From Candidatus Doudnabacteria bacterium (lineage in GTDB: Bacteria > Patescibacteriota > Doudnabacteria > UBA920), in the NCBI GenBank assembly GCA_016218585.1, contig JACRDK010000010.1, positions 132,974-191,920 on the forward strand: DNA of 58,947 nt, written 5' to 3'. The notes under the pieces are model-generated. The model was not told the DNA's origin and did no database searches. It was given only the letters and a program-made list of their open reading frames with translations. Shown piece by piece: positions 1 through 8,626 of this stretch. Within the stretch, counting starts at the first letter, position 1. Each line of letters opens with the position of its first letter. The translations under genes and the position numbers were made by a program.

Positions 1-2
1 AG

Positions 3-446
3 TCAAAATTAGAATTTCCTACGGCTAAAGCGGTAATGGCCGTTTTAAATAGCACAGGCCTGGATTTTTCCGGCAAGCAATTTTTGGTTATTGGCCAGGG
101 AAAATTAGTTGGCTTGCCGGTAACGAAACTGTTAAAAAACAGAGGCTGGGAAGTATTGGTAGCCGACAGTAAAACGGAAAATCTTGCCAGTGCTATTAAA
201 GAAGTGGACGTAATTATTTCCGCGGCCGGGCAACCGGGGTTAATAAAAGGCAGCGCAATTAAGCCGGGAGCAATTATTATTGACGCAGGTACATCGGAAC
301 AAGACGGCGGCATTGTGGGTGATGTTGATTCACAGTCTGTTGAGCCGATAGCCGGAATGCTGGCTCCGGTGCCTGGCGGGGTTGGCCCTGTTACCGTCGC
401 TTGTTTATTGGAAAATGTTTTTCAAGTTGCGCGTTTGAAAAAGTAA
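3..446 (+). CDS. folD: Methylenetetrahydrofolate dehydrogenase/cyclohydrolase FolD, C-terminal part (5' truncated by window)
   Basis: Frame open to window edge; PTAKAVMAVLNSTG...VIGQGKLVGLPVTKLL...PVPGGVGPVTVACLLEN motifs. Confidence 0.9.
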   Translation, partial: SKLEFPTAKAVMAVLNSTGLDFSGKQFLVIGQGKLVGLPVTKLLKNRGWEVLVADSKTENLASAIKEVDVIISAAGQPGLIKGSAIKPGAIIIDAGTSEQDGGIVGDVDSQSVEPIAGMLAPVPGGVGPVTVACLLENVFQVARLKK

Positions 447-455
447 AAAATAAAT

Positions 456-1388
456 ATGCCATCCGAAGATAAAAATAAAAAAAATCCGGCTAAGTACTCG
501 GCAAGAACAAGTCTCTTCTCTTTTTTGTGGCTGTATACTTTATGGCAGATAGACAGCCTTCTGGTTTTTTTCAGCTTGCGGAAAAAAAGGCAGTTTTGGG
601 GAATTGTTTATGACAGCGTAACAAAGCAGCCGCTTGATCCGGTAATCGTAAAGTTGTTGTATGTTGACGGAAGCGAAGTGGAAACCGGAGTAACAGACCT
701 GGCCGGCCGCTATGGCTTTTTAGCTAAACCGGGAAAATTTAAAATTTTTGTAAAAAAGACAAATTATCTTTTTCCCTCCAAATATGCCGCCGGGGACAGC
801 GATGGCATTTATGATAATCTTTATCACGGGGAATTTTTTGAATTGTATGGCGACTACGACGTGGTGGCGCCAAACGTCCCAATGGATCCGGAAAACTTTG
901 ACTGGAACCAGCAGGCCAAAAAAGAATTGGTAAACAACCATCCGTATTTAAAAAAGTTTTTTAAAAAATTAGTTGCCGTGATGTTTTGGTTTGGTTTGAT
1001 TTTTTTAATTTTGGGATTTTGGCTTGTGCAAAAACATCTTTACCCATGGTATGGTTATTTATTGTTATGCGGCTATGGGGGGCTGTTAATTTTAGCTTTG
1101 TTCACCCCGACGCCGAGGCTTTGGGGGAAAATAAAGTCTAATAACAAAAATCTGCTATACGAAAATTTATTTCTCGAATTGCATAATGAAAAGTTTACGC
1201 AAATAAGCTTTGGCAAGGCCTGGGTAACGGTAACCGGAAAATTTTTGCTAAGAGCAAACCCAGGAAGATACATTTTAAGCGTTAGCAAAGTTGACTCCCA
1301 AAATCAAAAAGTGCTTTTGGCCGAAACAAAGATAAGCATAGGCAAGGCCGGGGTTTTCAACCCCACCCTGTATTTAAAAGAAAAATAG
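456..1388 (+). CDS. Hypothetical membrane protein with carboxypeptidase-regulatory-like/beta-sandwich segment
   Basis: Long ORF; TM stretches; GIVYDSVTKQPLDPVIVKLLYVDG...TDLAGRYGFLAKPGKFKI. Confidence 0.65.
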   Translation: MPSEDKNKKNPAKYSARTSLFSFLWLYTLWQIDSLLVFFSLRKKRQFWGIVYDSVTKQPLDPVIVKLLYVDGSEVETGVTDLAGRYGFLAKPGKFKIFVKKTNYLFPSKYAAGDSDGIYDNLYHGEFFELYGDYDVVAPNVPMDPENFDWNQQAKKELVNNHPYLKKFFKKLVAVMFWFGLIFLILGFWLVQKHLYPWYGYLLLCGYGGLLILALFTPTPRLWGKIKSNNKNLLYENLFLELHNEKFTQISFGKAWVTVTGKFLLRANPGRYILSVSKVDSQNQKVLLAETKISIGKAGVFNPTLYLKEK

Positions 1389-1406
1389 TGCTATTATAAA
1401 AGCAAT

Positions 1407-1823
1407 ATGAGCAACTCGGAAAAGAAAATTTTAGTGGTAGAAGACGACAATGACCTTAGGCGCATTTTAGTTGACGGTTTGCAGCTGTCTAACTATCAAA
1501 TTTTACAAGCTGCCGACGGTGAAGAGGCTATTAATGTGGTTATGGACCATAGGCCTCATTTAATCCTGCTGGATTTATTGCTCCCTAAAGTTGACGGTTT
1601 TCAGGTGCTGGAAAGGGTTAGGACTTATCCTGACAGGTCATTGGCAGAGACTAAAGTTATTATTTTAAGCAATCTGTGGAGCAATAAGGACATTTTGCGC
1701 GCCCAGGCTTTAAAAGTTGATGAATATTTTGTTAAAGCCAATACCAAAGTGGAAGATGTATTTAAAAGGGTTGCGGAAATTATTAATATTTTAGACACCC
1801 AGCTGTCCCGGCCAAAAGAATAG
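1407..1823 (+). CDS. Stand-alone CheY-like response regulator
   Basis: KILVVEDDNDLRRIL...LILLDLLLPKVDGFQVL receiver motifs. Confidence 0.9.
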   Translation: MSNSEKKILVVEDDNDLRRILVDGLQLSNYQILQAADGEEAINVVMDHRPHLILLDLLLPKVDGFQVLERVRTYPDRSLAETKVIILSNLWSNKDILRAQALKVDEYFVKANTKVEDVFKRVAEIINILDTQLSRPKE

Positions 1824-1939
1824 GGCTCTACCCGCCAGAGCTTAAGGCTGTAAACCTTAGGGTTTGACAAATTTTCACTATTTATGGTATTATGCTCTAT
1901 ATAAAGGCCTGCAAGGCCTTTTAAAAAAGACCAAATTTT

Positions 1940-2119
1940 ATGAAAATATTTGAATTTTTAGGCGAAGTCAAAAGCGAATTGGCAAAAGTTGTCTGGCCAA
2001 CCAAGTCGGAAACTTTTAAATACAGCCTCACAGTCATTATTTTTAGCTTGGCTGTAGCCTTTATTTTAGGAGCTTTTGATTTTGGCTTGCTCCGCGTTTT
2101 TGAAGCCGCATTAAAGTAA
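1940..2119 (+). CDS. secE: Preprotein translocase subunit SecE (59 aa)
   Basis: Own translation MKIFEFLGEVKSELAKVVWPTKSETFKYSLTVIIFSLAVAFILGAFDFGLLRVFEAALK; upstream of nusG; not in ORF track. Confidence 0.9.
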   Translation: MKIFEFLGEVKSELAKVVWPTKSETFKYSLTVIIFSLAVAFILGAFDFGLLRVFEAALK

Positions 2120-2126
2120 ACCTCTA

Positions 2127-2669
2127 ATGCTTCCTCCCGGACACGTTGCCGCTGGTTATTTAACCGCTCAGGCCCTTTTAAAAATAGTTAAACCCGAACT
2201 GCCTCAAGCTGAAATTAATCAGCTGCTGTGGTGGGGATTTTTTTGGGGGTTTGCTCCGGACCTTGATAACTTTGCTGCCTTTTTAAAAGTAAAATCTTTT
2301 TACTACAATAAAAAGGACAACAGCATTCATCGGCAGTTTTATACCCACATTCCGGTGCTTTGGCTGCTTGCCGGCTTAGCCGTTTATTTTCTAGCCGCAA
2401 ATGCTTACTGGCAAATGTTCGGCTTACTGATTTGGCTGGGAAGCTGGAGCCACTTTTTACTGGACAGCATTGAGTACGGGGTAATGTGGCTGTGGCCGTT
2501 TAATAAAGAATTATGGGCTTTTAAAAACCGCGGAGTAAAAAAGCAGATAGACGGAGAAAGTTTTTTCCGGTATTGGACTTCGTTTTTAAAGCTTTACGTT
2601 ACCAGATTAACTTTTTATATTGAAATAATTATTTTAGTTTGTGCGCTAGTTGTGTTTTTTAAATCTTAA
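2127..2669 (+). CDS. Membrane-bound metal-dependent hydrolase-like (YdjM/DUF457-like)
   Basis: HVAAGYL...WGFAPDLDNF...HRQFYTHIP...SHFLLDS histidine/aspartate pattern. Confidence 0.55.
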   Translation: MLPPGHVAAGYLTAQALLKIVKPELPQAEINQLLWWGFFWGFAPDLDNFAAFLKVKSFYYNKKDNSIHRQFYTHIPVLWLLAGLAVYFLAANAYWQMFGLLIWLGSWSHFLLDSIEYGVMWLWPFNKELWAFKNRGVKKQIDGESFFRYWTSFLKLYVTRLTFYIEIIILVCALVVFFKS

Positions 2670-2689
2670 TCTTAAATTTTCAATTTTTT

Positions 2690-3235
2690 ATGTCCAGACA
2701 ACAAGTTACCGGCGAACGCCATTGGTATGTGCTTCACACTTATAGCGGATATGAAGATAGCGTTGCTTTCAACCTGAGGCAGCGTATTGAATCTATGGGT
2801 ATGCAGGATAAGATTTTTGATGCAATGGTGCCGAAAGAAAAGAAGATTAAAATCCGCGAAGGCCGCCGCACAACTGTGGAAGAGAAAATTTTCCCCGGTT
2901 ATGTTTTGGTAGATATGATAGTGACTGACGACTCCTGGTATGTGGTCCGCAATACCCCTAACGTTACCGGATTCGTAGGCAGCGGCACTATTCCTTCCCC
3001 AATTGATCCGGAAGAGCTGGCTTATTTGAAAAAGCGCATGGGCGCCGACGAGCCAAAATATAAAGTGGAATTTGCCATCGGCGACTTGGTTAAAATTAGC
3101 GACGGGCCGTTTAAAGATTACGAAGGCAAGGTAGGGGAGTTGGACGAAGCTAAAGGCAAAGTTAAAGTTATGGTAACTATTTTCGGCCGCGAAACCCCGG
3201 TGGAATTGGACTTCTTGCAGGTTAAAAAAATGTAA
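2690..3235 (+). CDS. nusG: Transcription termination/antitermination protein NusG
   Basis: WYVLHTYSGYEDSVAFNL...FPGYVLVDM...TGFVGSG...KDYEGKVGELDEAKGKVKVMVTIFGRETPVELDF. Confidence 0.95.
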   Translation: MSRQQVTGERHWYVLHTYSGYEDSVAFNLRQRIESMGMQDKIFDAMVPKEKKIKIREGRRTTVEEKIFPGYVLVDMIVTDDSWYVVRNTPNVTGFVGSGTIPSPIDPEELAYLKKRMGADEPKYKVEFAIGDLVKISDGPFKDYEGKVGELDEAKGKVKVMVTIFGRETPVELDFLQVKKM

Positions 3236-3323
3236 CTACGGAAACTACTGTGGGGACACTACAGAAAACTACAGAACCAAAATTTGTTAATTCTAACTTC
3301 AAATAAGCTTTGTATAAAATATA

Positions 3324-3610
3324 TGAGCGAAACAAGAGAAAGACAGAGTGAATCATTTGACTCATACGGTGGTTTTAAGCAGCACGATGTAGTAACCGGC
3401 ACTTTTGAAGGTAGAAATTTTGAGGGTGAAATTAAATCTTTTACAAAATTTTTAGATACTCAAGAGGTTGTCGCCAATATTACCCCTCATGGTAATAACT
3501 CTGGAATTTACAATGATATTCATATTAATCCAAGCCAAATAAATTTAAAATTCAGTCCTGGTAAAATTCAGAGCCCTCGTTTTAAACCCGGTAAAATAAC
3601 TAGAGAATAA
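3324..3610 (+). CDS. Small orphan protein between nusG and rplK (ORF open from 3284)
   Basis: MSETRERQSESFDSYGGFKQHDVVTGTFEGRNFEGEI...; flanked by inverted CTACAGAAA word arrays. Confidence 0.5.
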
Positions 3611-3735
3611 TTTTATCCCTAATTCATAACTCGCGCTTCTCGAATTATGAGTTTAGAATAAAATCTAATCACCATTAATATTAAAATACGGATTCTGTAG
3701 GTTTCTGTAGAATTCGTAGAAATTTCTGTAGATTT

Positions 3736-4158
3736 ATGGCTAAGAAAGTAAAGACAACTATAAAGTTGCAGCTTCCGGCCGGCAAGGCAACTCCTGCCCC
3801 GCCAGTTGGAACCGCACTTGGACCCCACGGTATTAACATTGCCGCTTTCGTTAAAGAATTTAACGACCGCACAGCGGGCGGGGATATGACTATCCCGGTG
3901 TTAATGACAGTATACGAAGACCGTTCCTTCTCTTTTATTTTAAAGACTCCGCCGGCTTCTAACCTGATTATGAAAGCTATTGGTTTGGCCAAAGGCTCCG
4001 CCAACCCGCTTACCACCAAAGTCGGCAAAATTACCGCAAAACAGATTAAGGAAATTGCCGAGAAAAAGATGGTAGACTTAAACGCCACCACTCTGGAAGC
4101 CGCCGAGAAAATTATTCGCGGCACTTGCAGAAGCATGGGCGTGGAAGTAATTGACTAA
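3736..4158 (+). CDS. rplK: 50S ribosomal protein L11
   Basis: [43 protein letters not shown]. Confidence 0.97.
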   Translation: MAKKVKTTIKLQLPAGKATPAPPVGTALGPHGINIAAFVKEFNDRTAGGDMTIPVLMTVYEDRSFSFILKTPPASNLIMKAIGLAKGSANPLTTKVGKITAKQIKEIAEKKMVDLNATTLEAAEKIIRGTCRSMGVEVID

Positions 4159-4291
4159 ATTTACCTAATTTCTAATTAACCTAATTATTCTAAACAATGT
4201 CTAATGCTTAAATGTCGAAATTGGCAATTAGAGATTGTGAATTATTTAGGTTAATTAGAACAATTAGAAATTAGTAATTAATCAAAACTAT

Positions 4292-5053
4292 ATGCCATTT
4301 GTCGTAGTGCTTATCTTGCTTTTGGTTTTTTTCTTTCTCCTGCCCGGTCTTCGGGTGGTGCAGCAATATGAAAAAGGCGTGGTATTCATTTTGGGGAAAA
4401 TTACCGGAATTAAAGCTCCGGGCCTCACATGGATATTTCCATATATCTCATGGATAAAAAAAGTGGATTTAAGAACTATTACTCTGCCAATTCCGCCGCA
4501 GAAAATAATTACCAAAGATAACGTCTCCGTAGACGTTTCCGCGGTAGCTTATTACCAGGTGGTGGACGTGGTTAAGAGCATTGTGGCTATTGAGAATGTT
4601 ATGTCGGCCATTAATCAAATTGCTCAGACTACCATTCGCAACATTGTCGGCAAATTCCAGTTAGACGAAATTCTTTCCGAACGCACAACCATTAACCAGG
4701 AAATTCGCGCGGTGCTAGACCAGCATACCGAACCCTGGGGAGTAGTGGTTTCGTTAGTGGAAATTAAAGACATTGAGCTGCCGGAAAATATGCAGCGCGC
4801 AATGGCCAAACAGGCCGAAGCCGAACGCGAGAAGCGCGCCAAAATTATTGCCGCCGAAGGTGAATTCCTCTCCGTGCAAAAATTGGCCGACGCCGCCGAC
4901 GTGATTAACGAACATCCAATCGCTTTGCAATTAAGAAACTTGCAGACCATGGCGGAAATTTCCGTAGAAAAGAACTCTACCATTATCTTCCCGGCGCAAA
5001 TGATGAGCACCGTCCAGGATGTTAAGAAATTCTTGGAAAGCGAAAAGAAGTAA
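4292..5053 (+). CDS. SPFH/band 7 (slipin/stomatin-like) membrane protein
   Basis: [33 protein letters not shown]...[22 protein letters not shown]. Confidence 0.9.
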   Translation: MPFVVVLILLLVFFFLLPGLRVVQQYEKGVVFILGKITGIKAPGLTWIFPYISWIKKVDLRTITLPIPPQKIITKDNVSVDVSAVAYYQVVDVVKSIVAIENVMSAINQIAQTTIRNIVGKFQLDEILSERTTINQEIRAVLDQHTEPWGVVVSLVEIKDIELPENMQRAMAKQAEAEREKRAKIIAAEGEFLSVQKLADAADVINEHPIALQLRNLQTMAEISVEKNSTIIFPAQMMSTVQDVKKFLESEKK

Positions 5054-5236
5054 TTTGTATTTAGTGTTTGGCGACGAGCCATAAAAAAGCTCGTCGCTTT
5101 CCACTAGTTACTTATAACTAGTTTAAATTTAATTCGTGGGAGAGCGACACTCTAATACTCCAGTGTAATAGAGTGGCTCAATAAGACCACGACCCTCGTT
5201 GACATAGTGCATCAGAGGGCAGGAAGGAAAAGTATT

Positions 5237-5920
5237 ATGGCTAAATTAGCCAAACGTGTGAAAGCCAATAACGAGTTGGTAGATGAAAATAAAGTCTACA
5301 GCGCACAAGAGGCGATTGAGTTAGCAAAGAAAACCGCTAACACCAAATTTGTCGGCAGTATGGAAGTCCATATTCGCGTTAACATTGACGCAAAGAAAAC
5401 CGACCAGACCGTTCGCGGCACTGTAAGCTTGCCCCACGGCACCGGTAAAACCAAGCGCGTAGCCGCTTTTGTTACCGAAGCCAAAGAGGACGAAGCCAAG
5501 AAAGCCGGCGCGGTTATTGTCGGCGGCGAAGAGTTGATAAAGCAAATTAAAGAAACGGAAAAAACCGATTTTGATGTAGCTGTAGCCGAACCGGCATTAA
5601 TGCCGAAATTGGCTCAGATTGCCAGAATTTTGGGTACCAAAGGCCTTATGCCTAACCCAAAAACCGGCACTGTTGGCGCTAACATTGGCGAATTAATCAA
5701 AGAAATTGCCGGTGGAAAAGTTAACTTTAAGAATGATGAATCCGCAAATATTCACCAGATTATCGGCAAAACTAATTTTGAAAGCAAAGCTTTGTTGGAA
5801 AACTTAAAAGCTTTGTACGAAGCAGTCGTCCAGGCCAAGCCAACCATCATAAAAGGCCAGTATGTCTTAAACCTTTCCATAAATTCCACTATGGGTCCAG
5901 GAATAAGAGTTAAAATGTAA
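5237..5920 (+). CDS. rplA: 50S ribosomal protein L1
   Basis: MAKLAKRVKANNELV...LPHGTGKTKRVAAF...LGTKGLMPNPKTGTVG; start after AGGAAGGAAAAG. Confidence 0.95.
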   Translation: MAKLAKRVKANNELVDENKVYSAQEAIELAKKTANTKFVGSMEVHIRVNIDAKKTDQTVRGTVSLPHGTGKTKRVAAFVTEAKEDEAKKAGAVIVGGEELIKQIKETEKTDFDVAVAEPALMPKLAQIARILGTKGLMPNPKTGTVGANIGELIKEIAGGKVNFKNDESANIHQIIGKTNFESKALLENLKALYEAVVQAKPTIIKGQYVLNLSINSTMGPGIRVKM

Positions 5921-5945
5921 ATTTCTGCCAATATAAGGCAAATAA

Positions 5946-5984
5946 CGAAAACGGTCCTTGAGTTTAGGGGCCGTTTTTGTTATA
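5946..5984 (+). terminator. Intrinsic terminator after rplA
   Basis: AAAACGGTCC...GGGGCCGTTTTT hairpin plus T-run. Confidence 0.75.
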
Positions 5985-6012
5985 TTGAATATAGATAATT
6001 CAAATAAAATTT

Positions 6013-6453
6013 ATGCCAGATTTTGGTTCAAGAAAAGTTTTAATAGTGGAAGACGACTTAGATTATAGAACATCTTTAAGCACTTATTTATCCGCCCACG
6101 GATTAACTGTGGCCACAGCTGACGACGGTTCTCAGGCCATGGAAAAATTATTATTTCATCGACCGGGGTTAGTAATTTTAGATTTAATGTTGCCTAAAGT
6201 TCAGGGGCTGGAAGTTTTAAAAAGAATTCGCGAATATCCGGAAGAAGATGTTTCTAAGACGCCAGTTGTGGTGTTGAGTAATTTATCAGGCACTGAAGAT
6301 ATAGAAAAAGCCAAAGAACTTGGCTGTGAAGATTACTTGGTTAAATCCCAGAACGATTTTGAAGGTATTTTAAAAGTGGTCAGAGAAAAATTCTTTGGCG
6401 GCGGCATGTTGCCAAATTATGAAATTTTGGATTTTACCAAACCAATGAAGTAA
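6013..6453 (+). CDS. Stand-alone CheY-like response regulator
   Basis: KVLIVEDDLDYRTSL...LVILDLMLPKVQGLEVL. Confidence 0.9.
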   Translation: MPDFGSRKVLIVEDDLDYRTSLSTYLSAHGLTVATADDGSQAMEKLLFHRPGLVILDLMLPKVQGLEVLKRIREYPEEDVSKTPVVVLSNLSGTEDIEKAKELGCEDYLVKSQNDFEGILKVVREKFFGGGMLPNYEILDFTKPMK

Positions 6454-6459
6454 GAATGA

Positions 6460-6497
6460 GAAAGAGCGTCACGCTGGTTGCGTGGCGCTCTTTTTGC
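6460..6497 (+). terminator. Intrinsic terminator
   Basis: AAAGAGCGTCACGC-TGGTT-GCGTGGCGCTCTTTTT. Confidence 0.8.
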
Positions 6498-6551
6498 GTT
6501 GTGAGCCGTTTTGAGCCCGGTAAGGCTTTGCGGCTTTTATTTAAGATGTTG

Positions 6552-6866
6552 TTAGACTCCCCACAGGACTTCGTGTGGGGTTACCTGAGCGGTGATGGCG
6601 CGGGCAGATGAGCGTTGTTGTTCAATGGTCATGAGTTTGTTGCAGATCTGTCCCGCGGCTATCGGACTTCTGGTTGCCAAGCCGTCTTGCCTATGTTGCA
6701 AGAAAAAGCAATACAGCCTGCTTCCGTCTTCCATGAAGACAACCGTCTCCTCGAAAACGAAATTGTTTCCTGTTCGGTTTTGAGTTCCCTCAATCCGGAT
6801 GTGATGAGGCTCGCCATCAACCGTCAGCTGACCAGTGTTTTCATCGCGAATCACTTGCGCTAACAT
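6552..6866 (-). CDS. Small orphan protein (104 aa)
   Basis: Perfect SD (AGGAGGATAAAAAGATG) and balanced composition. Confidence 0.6.
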   Translation of the reverse strand: MLAQVIRDENTGQLTVDGEPHHIRIEGTQNRTGNNFVFEETVVFMEDGSRLYCFFLQHRQDGLATRSPIAAGQICNKLMTIEQQRSSARAITAQVTPHEVLWGV

Positions 6867-6944
6867 CTTTTTATCCTCCTACAAACTTGAAACTTACTTT
6901 ACGGACACAAGGCTGGATGTTGTTCCAATCTTCTGTCCACAAAC

Positions 6945-6978
6945 AAAAAATCCTTCCGCCTGGGGCGGAAGGATTTTG
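6945..6978 (-). terminator. Intrinsic terminator/attenuator hairpin in the leader of the 104-aa gene
   Basis: Minus strand AAAATCCTTCCGCC..GGCGGAAGGATTTTTTG. Confidence 0.65.
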
Positions 6979-7110
6979 TAAAATTTGGTTTATAACAAAA
7001 TCTCTCTACACCCTAGGAGGTTTAGGAATAATAAGGCTAAGAATAATCGCAGATACGCGGATGACGCTGATATCGCTGTTGTGGATTTTGTTGAAATTCA
7101 TAGTAAAAGT

Positions 7111-7138
7111 ATTTTATCAGAATGTAAGAGTTTGTCAA
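7111..7138 (-). promoter_or_regulatory. Candidate sigma70 promoter for the 104-aa gene leader
   Basis: Minus strand TTGACA-16 bp-TAAAAT. Confidence 0.5.
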
Positions 7139-7284
7139 ATTACTACGGAAGGGAACAAGTAAATGCTACAGATGCCTACAGAAGGAGGTTAGAAGAAAAG
7201 ATTTAAGCCGGCCCCTGAGTATGTCTCGTTGGGGCCGGCTCCGCGGTTTAGGTGGTTTTACTATCCTCCTCTTATTTCTAATTG

Positions 7285-7536
7285 CTAACCCTTAGACCCG
7301 GGCAGGGGCGCAGGGTTTTTGGGTTTTTGCCCAGTCACAACCGGGGCTTCTTGTGGTTTGTCGCATTTGGCGCATTTTTCAGCGCCATCGTTGACCCGGC
7401 TACCGCAGTTCCAGCAGTTTGGACGCTTCACGGTTTCTCCTTTTTGCAGTTTTTCGATCATACTCGTGGTTATGCCGTTTGAGGTGGTAGCTAAAACCAC
7501 ACGGCCACGGAAACGAACAACAACTGTCGGGTTCAT
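7285..7536 (-). CDS. Small zinc-ribbon protein (83 aa)
   Basis: CWNCGSRVNDGAEKCAKC four-cysteine motif; SD GGGAGG upstream. Confidence 0.65.
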   Translation of the reverse strand: MNPTVVVRFRGRVVLATTSNGITTSMIEKLQKGETVKRPNCWNCGSRVNDGAEKCAKCDKPQEAPVVTGQKPKNPAPLPGSKG

Positions 7537-7599
7537 CCTTTTACCCTCCCGACAACAGACAGATACTTGCCAATTGACGGCGGGGTAAAAATTTGAGAA

Positions 7600-7632
7600 A
7601 CAAAAAACCTCCCCGGTCTGGGGAGGTTAGGT
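7600..7632 (-). terminator. Intrinsic terminator
   Basis: Minus strand AACCTCCCCAGACCGGGGAGGTTTTTTG. Confidence 0.75.
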
Positions 7633-7739
7633 TGAACTTTTAAAGATTCAAGGCTAACTCATTTTCCCAAACCCAAAGGCAGACTTCTTGGAAGTCTTAA
7701 TCATACCCTTAGTAATTTGGGAGGAAATGTATTGCATTT
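7602..7739 (-). ncRNA. Candidate ~137-nt small RNA or attenuated leader (may instead or also encode a 27-aa leaderless peptide)
   Basis: Consensus promoter at its 5' end, internal AGACTTC-CAA-GAAGTCT hairpin, intrinsic terminator at its 3' end. Confidence 0.5.
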
Positions 7740-7744
7740 GTATA

Positions 7745-7773
7745 AATATAGGGGATTTAAAGGATTTTGTCAA
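7745..7773 (-). promoter_or_regulatory. Consensus sigma70-like promoter
   Basis: Minus strand TTGACA (7773-7768), 17 bp, TATATT (7750-7745). Confidence 0.75.
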
Positions 7774-7799
7774 AAGTAAAATGTGGAAAAGTGATTTGG

Positions 7800-7834
7800 G
7801 CCGTGCGGAGATTGGTGGCCTCTCCGCACGGGTC
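7800..7834. terminator. Intrinsic terminator-like hairpin downstream of the 70-aa gene
   Basis: CCGTGCGGAGA...TCTCCGCACGG. Confidence 0.55.
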
Positions 7835-7835
7835 T

Positions 7836-8048
7836 CTAGTCGTCATGGGTGACTGCCTTGGGGGCAGAAATGATTACAGGAGCGGGCGGCTCCCAAATGA
7901 CATGGCCGCCTGGAGTGTGGTTTATATCAACAAGTACAGCGACTGGCTGGTCTTTTTCGTCAAAGCAAAGCTTGTGCAGCCTGCCATTTTGATAGAAGTA
8001 GACCCCGGTGCTAAATACGAGCAGCTTTTTTACCATCATGCCTGCCAT
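7836..8048 (-). CDS. Small orphan protein (70 aa)
   Basis: AGAGGT upstream of ATG; own downstream hairpin. Confidence 0.5.
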   Translation of the reverse strand: MAGMMVKKLLVFSTGVYFYQNGRLHKLCFDEKDQPVAVLVDINHTPGGHVIWEPPAPVIISAPKAVTHDD

Positions 8049-8154
8049 AAATTATACCTCTTTGAGCAGTGATTTTGCATAAGTCTATTATTTTTTGGCC
8101 TTTTTGTCAATTGCTTGGCTATGTAGTAGAATAAAATTAAGTAATCTAACATCA

Positions 8155-8622
8155 ATGCAAAAACCAAGAGAAACATACATTTCCTGGGATGAATGCCTTA
8201 TGCGTATGGCCCGGCTTATTGCCCAGCGCTCCAAAGACCCATCTACCCAGGCTGGTGCGGTAATTGTGGACGAAAACAACGTAATTTACGGGTTGGGCTA
8301 TAACGGCTTTCCCCGCGGAATAGATTCAAACAGTTTGCCCTGGGACAGGGAAGGTGATTTTCTAAACAGCAAATATGCCTATGTCTGCCATGCTGAGGAA
8401 AATGCGGTATATAATTCCAATGGGCCGGTAAAAAACTGTAAAATTTATTGCACTCTTTTTCCTTGTAATGAATGCGCAAAAACTTTAATCCAGAATGGGA
8501 TTAAAGAAATTATTTTTGAAAGCGATAAATATCACGACAATCCGGTTTGGGGAGCTTCCAGAAAACTTTTGGATTTAGCTGGTGTTAAATATAGAGAATA
8601 CAAATCTGAAGAAACTAAATAA
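8155..8622 (+). CDS. dCMP/cytidine deaminase-family protein
   Basis: CHAEENAVYNS...CTLFPCNECAKTLIQNGIKEI zinc deaminase motifs; start MQKPRETYISWDE. Confidence 0.9.
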   Translation: MQKPRETYISWDECLMRMARLIAQRSKDPSTQAGAVIVDENNVIYGLGYNGFPRGIDSNSLPWDREGDFLNSKYAYVCHAEENAVYNSNGPVKNCKIYCTLFPCNECAKTLIQNGIKEIIFESDKYHDNPVWGASRKLLDLAGVKYREYKSEETK

Positions 8623-8626
8623 TTTT

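Noticed and set aside
3681-4136. 151-aa minus-strand ORF antisense to rplK
   Set aside because: Fully overlaps an unmistakable ribosomal protein gene; shadow ORF.
4624-5082. 152-aa minus-strand ORF antisense to the SPFH gene
   Set aside because: Shadow ORF; composition matches reverse complement of coding sequence.
6887-7206. Plus-strand ORFs of 91 and 73 aa
   Set aside because: They span terminator hairpins and word-repeat DNA (CGCAGATACGCGGATGACGCTGATATCGC; CTACGGAAGG...CTACAGAAGG); not credible coding.
7282-7588. Plus-strand ORFs opposite the zinc-ribbon gene
   Set aside because: Minus-strand ORF has an SD and a four-Cys motif; plus ORFs are shadows.
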